NCBI RefSeq assembly: GCF_052078665.1
Contig: NZ_JBQJIK010000028.1
Location: 1 to 64,000 of the forward strand
DNA from: Inquilinus sp052078665
GTDB lineage: Bacteria; Pseudomonadota; Alphaproteobacteria; DSM-16000; Inquilinaceae
DNA length: 64,000 nt
Direction: 5' to 3'
A program made the position numbers and the translations under genes. The notes beneath the pieces were generated by a model. The model did no database searches and was not told the DNA's origin. It was given only the letters and a program-made list of their open reading frames with translations. Of this stretch, positions 27,901-34,521 are shown one piece after another (positions within the stretch are counted from its first letter, which is position 1; the number at the start of each line of letters is the position of its first letter).

Positions 27901-28736
27901 GCCGCCGGGGCCTGCGCCTCAAGGTCGCGCGCTCGACCGCGGCCGTGCTGACCGATCCGGCGCTGGTCCGCCGCATCGTGCAGAACTTCGTCGCCAACGC
28001 CGTGCGCTACACCCGGCAGGGCACGGTGCTGGTCGGCTGCCGGCGGCGGAATGGTGTCCTGGTGATCCAGGTCTGGGACACCGGGCCGGGCATCCCGCCG
28101 GAGCAGCTCACCGCCATCTTCGAGGAGTTCCGGCGCCTCGGCTCCGGCAGCGAGGACGAGCCGGCGGGGCTGGGGCTCGGCCTCGCCATCGTCGAACGCA
28201 TCGCGGCGCGGCTCGGCCACCAGGTGGCGGTGCGCTCCTGGCCTGGCCGCGGCAGCGTGTTCGAGGTTGTGCTGCCGTTGTCGGAGACACCGGTCGCGGC
28301 CCGGCCGGCCGAGACGCGCCCGCCGCGATCGCCGGCCACCGACCTGGCCGGGCGCCTGGTCCTTTGCGTCGACAACGACCACGCCATCCTGACCGCGACC
28401 CGGCTGCTGCTGGAGGGCTGGGGCTGCACCGTGCTGGCGGCGACCGACGCGGCCGGGGCCAAGGAGGCGCTGCTGCCGCTCGGCCGCGCGCCGGACATGG
28501 TGCTGCTGGACTATCACCTCGCCGGGATGGAGACCGGGCTCGAGGTCCTCGATGCGCTGGAGGCGGCGGTCGGCCATCCGCTGGCCGCCGCGCTGGTGAC
28601 GGCGGACCGCACCGAGGCGCTGAAGGCCGCCGCCCGCGCCCGCGGCCTGCCGCTGCTGCACAAGCCGCTCAAGCCGGCGGCGCTGCGGGCGCTGCTGGTG
28701 CAGCGCCTGGCGGTGCGGCAAATGCCGGCGGTCTGA
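24909..28736 (+). CDS. hybrid sensor histidine kinase with SLC5-like membrane module (NahK/ErcS-like)
   Basis: A 1275-residue hybrid kinase. Residues 1 to about 520 form a sodium/solute-symporter-like module of about 13 helices (CTSWTFYGGVGRAA, TSVADFIAARYGKS). Two PAS domains follow (around 620-740 and 750-870), then a coiled coil, a HisKA domain with H916 in AAASHDLLQPFHAARLL, an ATPase domain (ADGSLGTVEEL region to GLGLGLAIVERIAARLG) and a receiver domain with D1201 in MVLLDYHLAG. The SHDLLQP H-box is typical of the NahK/ErcS group, whose output often acts on an AgmR/ErdR-type regulator such as the one encoded convergently. GTG start after GGGGAG. Confidence 0.9.
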   Translation: MADWLLWLIALGYLGLLFAVAFIGDRSPAYWRSGLREPAVYALSLAVYCTSWTFYGGVGRAASHGLDFTLIYVGPILVITLGFPMMKKITRVAREQNITSVADFIAARYGKSRVIAAVATLIALVGVLPYIALQLQAVSLSFGALATGPGGRGGAPVWTDTALHVALTMAVFAILFGVRHVQANERHQGMILAIAFESLVKLGAILAAGAFVTFAMFDGPGDLAARLLSVPALQARLEGFSVGPEWVSITVMSALAFLCLPRQFHVGVVESGRAADLRTARWLFPAYLGAINLFVPAFAVAGLLLLGTTTDPDLFVLALPMQAGDPLLSLAVFLGGLSAATGMVIVETVALSTMISNELVLPLLLRGGMAARGDGDLGPTVLRIRRIAIFGILLLAYAYHAEIGGRLPLASIGLIAFCAVAQLGPALIAGLYWRGAHRHGAFAGMAGGFLVWVVVFLAPTLTGVDWVSAVPLFGIDGALWGIGDDVDALTRGAFWSLALNTALLVGVSRLAQAGERDREQAEAFIGPAVEAGQRPQAAHRAAAFDDLKTLVARFIGPDRAELAFDGPVAALRDRDLADHTERLLSGAIGAASARIMVAATMRRHRSTIGRSQTLLRQASEAILFNRDLLSATLDNIGQGIGVFDRELRLAGWNRRFVEILGLAEPKVAIGMPLQALAAPGGAPGLDLSVLLEEQRDPDRRRRAYSHERRGADGRVLELQTNPMPDGGFVLVCTDVTERVTTLDALRESERRIRIYTDNVPVLIAYVDREERYRFTNRPYEQALGLERGQSNGLSIRTALGEDRYGRLKPYIDAALAGRRQVFEIGFAAAGAELARGTYIPHRDEQGRVIGFFTLYQDITEQRRAEAVLRETAETLERRVAERTSELTALNEALAAAKAAAEAANLGKTRFLAAASHDLLQPFHAARLLTATLAERLGRRPEGALVGHIDSSLGTVEELLQALLEISKLDAGAVEPQPRPVAVDEILRMAALPFEPIARRRGLRLKVARSTAAVLTDPALVRRIVQNFVANAVRYTRQGTVLVGCRRRNGVLVIQVWDTGPGIPPEQLTAIFEEFRRLGSGSEDEPAGLGLGLAIVERIAARLGHQVAVRSWPGRGSVFEVVLPLSETPVAARPAETRPPRSPATDLAGRLVLCVDNDHAILTATRLLLEGWGCTVLAATDAAGAKEALLPLGRAPDMVLLDYHLAGMETGLEVLDALEAAVGHPLAAALVTADRTEALKAAARARGLPLLHKPLKPAALRALLVQRLAVRQMPAV

Positions 28737-28740
28737 GCGG

Positions 28741-29400
28741 TCAGTGACCGCCGGCGGGGTCGAGCAGGCCGCTCCGGCGCACCGCGATCACCGCCTGGGT
28801 CCGGTTCTGCACCCCGAGCTTGCGGAAGATCTGCGACAGATGGGCCTTCACCGTGGCCTCGGTGATCGACATCTCGAAGGCGATCTGCTTGCTCAGCTTG
28901 CCTTCGGTGAGCAAGACGAGAACCCGCAGCTGCTGCGGCGTCAGCTCGCCCACGCGGCGGCTCATCTCGCTGCGTTCCGGCGCGGTGCCGGACGGCCCGG
29001 TCGCGGCCTCGGGGAACCAGACGCCGCCGCCCAGCACGCTCTCGATGGCGTCGCCGATCTCGGCCAGCGGCGTCGATTTCGGCAGGTAACCGGAGGCGCC
29101 GAACTCCATCGCCTGCCGGATCACGGCGGGCTCCTCATTGGCCGTGACCATGATCACCGGGACGGCGGGGAAGGCGGCGCGCAGCGCGGCCAGGCCGGTG
29201 AAGCCGTTCATGCCCGGCATCGACAGGTCGAGCAGCAGCAGGTCGACGGTGCGGTCGCCGAGCAGGACCAGGACCTCGGGGAAGCTGCCGGCCTGGATCA
29301 CGGCAGGGGCGGGCGACATCACCTCGGCCAGGGTCTCGGCCAAGGCGCGGCGCACCAGCGGGTGGTCGTCGGCGATCAGAACGACGGTCGCATCAGTCAT
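28741..29400 (-). CDS. LuxR/NarL-type response regulator
   Basis: A 219-residue DNA-binding response regulator. The receiver domain has the acidic pair in IADDHPLV, the phospho-acceptor D58 in LLLLDLSMPGMNG and the lysine in YLPKSTP. The C-terminal LuxR helix-turn-helix covers about 150-215 (LTPQQLRVLVLLTEGKLSK, ATVKAHLSQIFRKLGVQNR). It resembles AgmR/ErdR-type regulators of alcohol and carbon metabolism. It is convergent with the hybrid kinase (four bases between stops), its probable partner. Confidence 0.92.
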   Translation of the reverse strand: MTDATVVLIADDHPLVRRALAETLAEVMSPAPAVIQAGSFPEVLVLLGDRTVDLLLLDLSMPGMNGFTGLAALRAAFPAVPVIMVTANEEPAVIRQAMEFGASGYLPKSTPLAEIGDAIESVLGGGVWFPEAATGPSGTAPERSEMSRRVGELTPQQLRVLVLLTEGKLSKQIAFEMSITEATVKAHLSQIFRKLGVQNRTQAVIAVRRSGLLDPAGGH

Positions 29401-29415
29401 ATCGGTCCAAAGAAA

Positions 29416-29443
29416 GAGGCCGCGCCATTCTGGGCGCGGCCTC
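29416..29443 (-). terminator. rho-independent terminator after the MHS transporter
   Basis: An 11-bp perfect stem, GAGGCCGCGCC paired with GGCGCGGCCTC around a six-base loop. Read on the minus strand it is followed by TTTCTTT. It sits 40 bp after the transporter stop and 15 bp before the response-regulator start, separating the two. Confidence 0.8.
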
Positions 29444-29461
29444 CGGGCCGATACAAGTGTT

Positions 29462-29495
29462 CCGGATCAGGTCTCCCGCCGGATCAGGTCTCCCG
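29462..29495. repeat. 17-bp perfect tandem duplication at a gene end
   Basis: CCGGATCAGGTCTCCCG occurs twice back to back (29462-29478 and 29479-29495). The second copy contains the transporter's stop codon. It looks like a small slippage duplication around the 3' end of the coding sequence. Confidence 0.85.
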
Positions 29496-31151
29496 GATAT
29501 CGACGTGCCTGGTGTCGCGCACGAACAGGGTGCCGACGACCAGGGTGATGCCGGCGATGATGATCGGGTACCACAGGCCGCTGTAGATGTTGCCGGTGCC
29601 GGCGACGATGGCGAAGGCGGTCGCCGGCAGGAAGCCGCCGAACCAGCCATTGCCGATGTGGTAAGGCAGCGACATCGAGGTGTAGCGGATCCGGGTCGGG
29701 AACATCTCCACCAGCAGCGCCGCGATCGGGCCGTAGACCATGGTGACGTAGAGCACCAGCACGAACAGGATCAGCAGCACCATGAAGTGGTTGATCTGCT
29801 CCGGATCGGCCGAGGGCGGGTAGCCGGCGGTCTTCAGCGCGTCGCCCAGGCCCTTGGTGAAGGCGGGACCCGCCGTCGCCGCATCCGCCGCGGTCGCATC
29901 ATAGGCGGTGATGCGGGTGCTGCCGACGTCGATCTCGGCCTTCGACCCGGCGGGTGCGGCCTCGTTGCTGTAGGGCACGCCGGCCTTGACCAGCGCGGCC
30001 TTGGCGATGTCGCAGGAGCTGGTGAACTTGGACGTGCCGACCGGGTTGAACTGCACGCTGCATTCGGCCGGGTCGGCGATCACCTTCACCGGCGACGACG
30101 CCTGCGCCGCCTCCAGCGCCGGGTTGGCGTAGTGGGTCAGGGCCTGGAACAGCGGGAAGTAGGTCAGGATCGCCAGCAGGCAGCCGGCCATGATGATCGG
30201 CTTGCGCCCGATCTTGTCGGACAGGGCGCCGAACACCAGGAAGAACGGCGTGGCGAGCAGCAGCGCCCCGGCGACCAGCAGGTTGGCGGTCTGGGCGTCG
30301 ACCTTCAACGTGTTGGTCAGGAACAGCAGCGAGTAGAACTGGCCGCAGTACCAGACCACGGCCTGGCCAGCGGTCAGGCCGAACAGGGCCAGCACCACCA
30401 GCTTCAGGTTGCCGCGGCGGGCGAAGGATTCGGTCAGCGGCGCCTTGGAGCCCTTGCCCTCGGCCTTCATCTGCTGGAACAGCGGCGATTCGTTGAGCTG
30501 CAGCCGGATCCAGATCGAGACCACCAGCAGGATGATCGAGACCAGGAACGGGATCCGCCAGCCCCAGGCGTCGAAGGTCGCGGCGTCCATCGACATGCGG
30601 CAGGCCAGGATGACGATCAGCGACAGGAACAGGCCCAGCGTCGCGGTGGTCTGGATCCAGGCGGTGTAGAAGCCGCGCTTGCCCTGCGGCGCATGCTCGG
30701 CGACATAGGTCGCAGCGCCGCCGTATTCGCCGCCCAGCGCCAGGCCCTGCGCCAGCCGCAGCAGGATCAGGATCACCGGCGCGGCGATGCCGATCGCCTC
30801 GTAGCCGGGCAGGAAGCCGACCGCCGAGGTCGACACGCCCATGATCACGATGGTGACCAGGAAGGTGTATTTGCGGCCGACCAGGTCGCCGAGCCGTCCG
30901 AACACCAGCGCGCCGAACGGCCGGACGAAGAAGCCGGCGGCGAAGGCCAGCAGGGTGAAGATGAAGGCCGCGGTCGGGTTGACGCCGGAGAAGAAGTTCT
31001 TGGCGATCGACGTGGCGAGCGCACCGTAGAGGTAGAAGTCATACCACTCGAACACCGTTCCCAGCGACGATGCGAATATGACCTTCCGTTCCTCGGCTCT
31101 GCTGAGGGTTCGGATCGGTATTCGAAGTTCGCCATCTGATACAGCGGTCAT
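29484..31151 (-). CDS. MHS-type MFS transporter with a large extra loop
   Basis: A 555-residue member of the metabolite:H+ symporter branch (the family of KgtP, ProP, ShiA). Signatures include FEWYDFYLYGALA, GRLGDLVGRKYTF, RLAQGLALGGEYGGAATYVAEHAP and TRIRYTSMSLPYHIGNG. It is about 100 residues longer than usual because of a hydrophilic insertion at about 340-455 between two late helices, predicted periplasmic and holding two cysteines (C364, C380). The substrate is probably an organic acid or amino-acid derivative. ATG 31151 follows GGGAGGA; an in-frame ATG at 31172 lacks such a site. Confidence 0.9.
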   Translation of the reverse strand: MTAVSDGELRIPIRTLSRAEERKVIFASSLGTVFEWYDFYLYGALATSIAKNFFSGVNPTAAFIFTLLAFAAGFFVRPFGALVFGRLGDLVGRKYTFLVTIVIMGVSTSAVGFLPGYEAIGIAAPVILILLRLAQGLALGGEYGGAATYVAEHAPQGKRGFYTAWIQTTATLGLFLSLIVILACRMSMDAATFDAWGWRIPFLVSIILLVVSIWIRLQLNESPLFQQMKAEGKGSKAPLTESFARRGNLKLVVLALFGLTAGQAVVWYCGQFYSLLFLTNTLKVDAQTANLLVAGALLLATPFFLVFGALSDKIGRKPIIMAGCLLAILTYFPLFQALTHYANPALEAAQASSPVKVIADPAECSVQFNPVGTSKFTSSCDIAKAALVKAGVPYSNEAAPAGSKAEIDVGSTRITAYDATAADAATAGPAFTKGLGDALKTAGYPPSADPEQINHFMVLLILFVLVLYVTMVYGPIAALLVEMFPTRIRYTSMSLPYHIGNGWFGGFLPATAFAIVAGTGNIYSGLWYPIIIAGITLVVGTLFVRDTRHVDIRET

Positions 31152-31277
31152 CGGCGCATCCTCCCTGATCATTGTGGTCGACGCGCCGATTTTTGTGAGG
31201 ACGAACGCCCCTATAGTACGACGCGCTATCGTGCAACTTTAGCAGCCGCGCCGCCGCGGGACGTATTCGACGTTCGT

Positions 31278-31682
31278 CTATGCGCTCTCAAGCACCTGCT
31301 TCAGCGTCGCCAGGTCGCGCTCGACCCATTCGGCATCGGCGGCGAAGCGGGCGTCGTCCATCTCCGGTTGGCGGAACAGGTGGAACGTCACCTCGCTGCC
31401 GCCGCCATTGGCCAGCACCCGTATCGGCAGGGCGATCTCGGCGCCGCTCGGCGGGATGACCCAGTGGTCGGCGATGCGGAACGCGTTGGGCGGGGTGAAA
31501 CGGACCTGCACGGTGCCCTCCGGCGTGTCGGCGACCCAGCCGTCGCCGTCGCGCTCGAGCGAGTCGGCGAGGCCGCTGGCCCATTGCATGAAGTTTTCGG
31601 GGACCGACAGGAAGGCATAGACGGCGTCGGGGTCGCGGTCGATCCAGACGCTGAGGGTGCGGGAGGGAAGGGCTCGGCTCAT
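31278..31682 (-). CDS. SRPBCC-family (START-like) protein
   Basis: A 134-residue soluble protein of the SRPBCC superfamily: N-terminal strand LSVWIDRDPDAVYAFLS, then a helix-grip fold with IPPSGAEIALPIRVLANGGG and the C-terminal helix EWVERDLATLKQVLESA. These proteins bind hydrophobic ligands or act in ring chemistry; no ligand is evident. The start follows CCGGAGG. It is divergent from the 109-residue gene, and the LexA-like boxes lie in the shared 175-bp gap. Confidence 0.8.
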   Translation of the reverse strand: MSRALPSRTLSVWIDRDPDAVYAFLSVPENFMQWASGLADSLERDGDGWVADTPEGTVQVRFTPPNAFRIADHWVIPPSGAEIALPIRVLANGGGSEVTFHLFRQPEMDDARFAADAEWVERDLATLKQVLESA

Positions 31683-31753
31683 GACGGACCTCCGGGATTG
31701 ATGGCCCGGCATTTTGCGCCAGACCGGGCCGCGCGGCTTGAACGAAACGGCCA

Positions 31754-31768
31754 GTTCCCGAAATGTTC
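31754..31768 (+). promoter_or_regulatory. LexA-like box 1 (GTTC-N7-GTTC)
   Basis: GTTCCCGAAATGTTC matches the alphaproteobacterial LexA half-site arrangement GTTC-N7-GTTC exactly. It is 38 bp before box 2 and 72 bp from the divergent SRPBCC start. Confidence 0.6.
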
Positions 31769-31772
31769 CTTT

Positions 31773-31802
31773 TTGCTGGACGTCCTGCCGTGTTCGCACT
31801 AT
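31773..31802 (+). promoter_or_regulatory. putative promoter TTGCTG-N18-CACTAT
   Basis: A -35 like TTGCTG (31773-31778) and a -10 like CACTAT (31797-31802) stand 18 bp apart, upstream of the 109-residue gene. The -10 lies inside LexA-like box 2, the layout expected for repression. Confidence 0.4.
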
Positions 31803-31806
31803 GTTC
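31792..31806 (+). promoter_or_regulatory. LexA-like box 2 (GTTC-N7-GTTC)
   Basis: GTTCGCACTATGTTC is a second exact GTTC-N7-GTTC site, ending 51 bp before the start of the 109-residue gene. Both boxes share AT just before the second half-site. Confidence 0.65.
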
Positions 31807-31857
31807 TCTCCATCGGGCCGCGAGGCGTTGCGGCCCTGGGCAGAGGAGGGACCGGAA

Positions 31858-32187
31858 ATGGCGGTCACGCGGGAAGTCCGGGAACGGGATGGCCTGAAGC
31901 TCTACCGCAACACCCTGTCACGGCGGCTGTTGGCGGCGGAGGGCCCGGCGGCGCTGCTGCAGGCGGCGCTGCGCGAGTTCCCCGACCTGCTCGGCTTCGA
32001 CCTGTGGCGGCACCCCTCCGGCGCCCTGATGCTGTGCCGCACCGACAACCGCCCGGCGGCGCTGGCCAAGGACAAGGCCTGGGCCGCGGCGCGCGCCGAC
32101 CTGCTGTTCGCCCCGGCGCCGGTGGAACTGCCGGTGGCGGCGCTGCCGCGCGGGATGGGCGAGGGCGCCCGGCCGGCTTTTGCCTGA
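31858..32187 (+). CDS. hypothetical protein, 109 residues, behind two LexA-like boxes
   Basis: A 109-residue arginine- and alanine-rich soluble protein beginning MAVTREVRERDGLKLYRN. A hydrophobic helix-like core (EGPAALLQAALREFPDLLGF) leads to DLWRHPSGALMLCRTDN; no known domain is recognised. The start follows GAGGAGG. Two GTTC-N7-GTTC sites precede it, one over its putative -10, so it is a candidate member of the SOS response. It does not resemble SulA, the SidA inner-membrane peptide, ImuA or RecX as I know them. Function unknown. Confidence 0.65.
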   Translation: MAVTREVRERDGLKLYRNTLSRRLLAAEGPAALLQAALREFPDLLGFDLWRHPSGALMLCRTDNRPAALAKDKAWAAARADLLFAPAPVELPVAALPRGMGEGARPAFA

Positions 32188-32202
32188 GGCCGTCGGGGCT
32201 GG

Positions 32203-32673
32203 TCAGCCGCCGAGGGCGGCGCGCCGACGGTCCAGGCTGGCCTGGGGCCAGAGCGTCTCCGTCTCGTAGTAGACCTCGAAGGCGGGGACACCCTCCGGCA
32301 GCACCACCCAGGGCAGCTTCGACCGGGTGAAGATGTGCACGTCGGGCGGCAGCGCCGCCGGGTCGTCCAGCGTGCCGACGCGGACGAAGCGCACTGCGGT
32401 GCGGCCGCTATAGGTGCTCCACAGCGCCGTGCGGCAGGCGGGGCAGCGATGGATGACATGCGGCTTGCCACTGTCGGTCGGCACGGCGACGGGCTCAGGC
32501 TCTCCCGACAGCAGCTCGACCTGGTCGGCCTCGATCAGGGCGTTGAGCACGAAGGCGCTGCCCGTCTGCCGCTGGCAGTCGCAGCAGTGGCAGCAATGCA
32601 CGAACATCGGCGGCGACAGCAGCCGATACCGCACGGATCCGCAGGCGCAACGGCCTTCTAGAGTGCGGGGCAT
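32203..32673 (-). CDS. GFA-family zinc-binding protein
   Basis: A 156-residue protein of the glutathione-dependent formaldehyde-activating (Gfa/CENP-V) family. The two zinc sites are visible: CACGSVRY with CCHCCDCQR, and CPACRTALW. Only some members activate formaldehyde, so the substrate is open. It is tail-to-tail with the 109-residue gene (15 bp between stops) and begins at ATG 32673. Confidence 0.85.
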   Translation of the reverse strand: MPRTLEGRCACGSVRYRLLSPPMFVHCCHCCDCQRQTGSAFVLNALIEADQVELLSGEPEPVAVPTDSGKPHVIHRCPACRTALWSTYSGRTAVRFVRVGTLDDPAALPPDVHIFTRSKLPWVVLPEGVPAFEVYYETETLWPQASLDRRRAALGG

Positions 32674-32689
32674 CCTTGGCGCTCCGGTC

Positions 32690-32725
32690 GGCTGATAACG
32701 TGGTTGCCGGAAGAGGTTATCAGCC
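32690..32725. repeat. 10-bp inverted repeat at the islet edge
   Basis: GGCTGATAAC (32690-32699) and GTTATCAGCC (32716-32725) are perfect reverse complements around 16 bases. The dyad overlaps the stop of the nuclease gene and marks the change from GC-rich to AT-richer sequence. It could end the transcript or be a boundary scar. Confidence 0.5.
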
Positions 32726-33793
32726 TTGAGATGGCACTGGAATGCTCGGATCCAACTCCCGAATCCGCGCCTCGATCTGGCGCATATACTGGTAGATCTC
32801 GGTCAGATCGGAGAGCGAATGCCTGGTCTCTTCCTTGCCGTCGAATAGCCCAAGGAGCTTGGTCGTCACCCCATTAAAGTGCAGCCGTGCGATGGTCTTG
32901 CGATTGTTGTCGTCCAGCAACACGGCGCAGTAGGATTTCGCATCTCTGATCACGACGCGCTTTGGGTTGGTGAGCCGCGAGGCGATTGCTTGAATAATGT
33001 GGAAGCCTGAAATTTCTTCCTGTGTTGTCATCACAGCTTCGTCCGGGTTGCTGTCAACAACGTCAGGGATTTCAGGAGCCGCGGCATTGAGGGCAGAAGA
33101 AAGTCGCTCATTCACCAGATCGCGGATCAGGCTGGCGATCACTGCCGGCAGTATCTTGCTGAAGCTTTCCTTGATTGCTGGTGTTAGCCGTCCGCCATAA
33201 ACGCGTGAGGCCAGTATGCGGACGAAATCCTCCGAGGGTTCGTTAAACTCCTTTTCCAGCTCCTTTCTGAGCTGAGACTGCATCTTTAGATTGCCTGCCT
33301 CCTGGACGATCTGGTCGATATCAAACGAAGATTTTCCAAATTTCTCAAGTATTTTTGCGTCTGATGGTTTGATGGCTTCGATAGAAAAAGTATAGAATGG
33401 CTTTTCATCCATCTTGTTAGGACGATCTATATCCGAGTAAAAATGATACACGACACCATTGGTCAGGACCGCTAATCTCGCATCTGTGACGCTGAAATAC
33501 CGGAAGAGCTGGCTAGCGTGATTGAGGCTTAGCTCTGCGCTGGAAGGCTTGCATTCGATCAGAATGGAAACTTTTCCGCCATTGCAAATGGCATAGTCAA
33601 CTTTCTCGCCCTTTTTTGTTCCGACGTCCGCAGTGAATTCCGGCACAACTTCCCCAGGGTTGAATACATCGTAACCCAACGCCTGAATAAATGGCATGAC
33701 AAGAGCTGTCTTCGCTGCCTCTTCTGTTAGTAAAATTTCTCTATGAGCGGTGACTTTTTTCTGAAGATCGACAAGACGAGTGCTAAGGTCCAT
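32720..33793 (-). CDS. HsdR_N-type PD-(D/E)xK nuclease-like protein
   Basis: A 357-residue protein whose N-terminal half matches the type I restriction enzyme R-subunit nuclease domain: D66 in EKVDYAICNG and the E80-x-K82 pair in ILIECKP, preceded by EEAAKTALVMPFIQALGYD. The C-terminal half (IIQAIASRLTNPKRVVIRD, NRKTIARLHFNG) lacks any helicase motor. No hsdM or hsdS lies beside it, so it is not a type I system; stand-alone proteins of this kind occur in defence islands and prophages. The start follows AAGGAGG. The gene is AT-richer than the surroundings. Confidence 0.8.
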   Translation of the reverse strand: MDLSTRLVDLQKKVTAHREILLTEEAAKTALVMPFIQALGYDVFNPGEVVPEFTADVGTKKGEKVDYAICNGGKVSILIECKPSSAELSLNHASQLFRYFSVTDARLAVLTNGVVYHFYSDIDRPNKMDEKPFYTFSIEAIKPSDAKILEKFGKSSFDIDQIVQEAGNLKMQSQLRKELEKEFNEPSEDFVRILASRVYGGRLTPAIKESFSKILPAVIASLIRDLVNERLSSALNAAAPEIPDVVDSNPDEAVMTTQEEISGFHIIQAIASRLTNPKRVVIRDAKSYCAVLLDDNNRKTIARLHFNGVTTKLLGLFDGKEETRHSLSDLTEIYQYMRQIEARIRELDPSIPVPSQG

Positions 33794-33945
33794 TGCTTCC
33801 TCCTTGCCAGAATCTACCTATGAAAATAGAGACTATCTTTCATTAGGCGATTGGCGTGTGGTTCTCACTGCGCGACGTCGACAGCCGATGAAAAATGGTT
33901 CATATGCACTTAAGCATGCATATTTCGTTCCGACGACGGAGTATA

Positions 33946-34188
33946 CTACCACAAGCGCTTGTTAGCGAAAGCGTGACCAGAACCAGACTTGAGATAGCGC
34001 TCAAAAGCTTCTGCCTTGGCTCGATTGCTAAACGCGACATAGGTCGTCAACCGCCACGGCTTGAATTTTGAAGTGTGGATCGACTTTCCAGAATTGTGGT
34101 CTTGAAGACGCTGCTTGAGGTCGGCGGTCACTCCGACGTAGCGCTGCCCCTGTGTTGAAATGCTTTCGATAAGGTAGACATAAAACAT
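33946..34188 (-). CDS. small GIY-YIG nuclease-domain protein
   Basis: An 80-residue protein that is little more than one GIY-YIG domain (YVYLIES, RYVGVTADLKQRLQDHNSG, KAEAFERYLKSG). Related UvrC/UPF0213-like proteins are common in proteobacteria, sometimes with DNA-repair links, often of unknown role. The start follows AAGGAGGG. It sits between the AT-rich nuclease gene and the 3' end of tRNA-Ser, 93 bp away. Confidence 0.85.
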   Translation of the reverse strand: MFYVYLIESISTQGQRYVGVTADLKQRLQDHNSGKSIHTSKFKPWRLTTYVAFSNRAKAEAFERYLKSGSGHAFANKRLW

Positions 34189-34220
34189 CGGCGGCCCTCC
34201 TTCGCTGAAGCTACGGAGGG

Positions 34221-34283
34221 CATCCTGCTTCGCGATGAGGAGAGGCGATAGTCCTGCGAAGCGCGTGAGCGCGAAGCAGGATG
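34221..34283. repeat. 14-bp inverted repeat abutting the tRNA-Ser 3' end
   Basis: CATCCTGCTTCGCG (34221-34234) is the reverse complement of CGCGAAGCAGGATG (34270-34283), with 35 bases between. The right arm runs into the CCA end of tRNA-Ser (34282-34284). It may be a processing or termination structure or part of an attachment region. Confidence 0.6.
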
Positions 34284-34374
34284 GCGGAGGGAAAGGGATT
34301 CGAACCCTTGATACGGCTCAACACCGTATACCCGCTTTCCAGGCGAGCGCCTTCAACCACTCGGCCACCCCTCC
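34282..34374 (-). tRNA. tRNA-Ser (anticodon GGA)
   Basis: A 93-base class II tRNA including an encoded CCA. The 5' acceptor GGAGGGG pairs with TCCCTCC before discriminator G. The D arm starts TGGCCGAGTGG, the anticodon loop reads CTGGAAA with GGA, a long variable arm (TATACGGTG...CCGTATCA) follows, and the T arm contains GGTTCGAATCC. It reads UCC and UCU codons. It faces the AT-rich islet with its 3' end. Confidence 0.95.
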
Positions 34375-34521
34375 GCTGGAGGCGGGACAATAACCATGAG
34401 GCCCCGCTTCGGCAAGCGGGCAAATGCGCGATTTTTTACACCGCTTCCGGCATGGCGACCGGCCGGGCGGCGCGATAGAGTCGGTGCCGCCGGAAGGGCA
34501 GGGAAGCTGGGAGAGTTGAGC

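Noticed and set aside
23661..28721. 1686-codon open frame on the minus strand opposite the hybrid kinase
   Set aside because: Its translation is dominated by Arg, Gln, Gly, Ala and His with no domain. It is the antisense shadow of a GC-rich coding strand that shows complete kinase domains.
29457..31139. 560-codon plus-strand frame
   Set aside because: Antisense of the MHS transporter, low-complexity Gln/Arg/Asp composition, no start signal.
33780..33965. 61-codon plus-strand frame between the nuclease and GIY-YIG genes
   Set aside because: No ribosome binding site, overlaps the ends of both flanking genes and shows no protein-like pattern; better read as intergenic DNA.
32720..34188. A type I restriction-modification system
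   Set aside because: Only an HsdR_N-type nuclease domain is present; no motor domain, methylase or specificity gene lies nearby.
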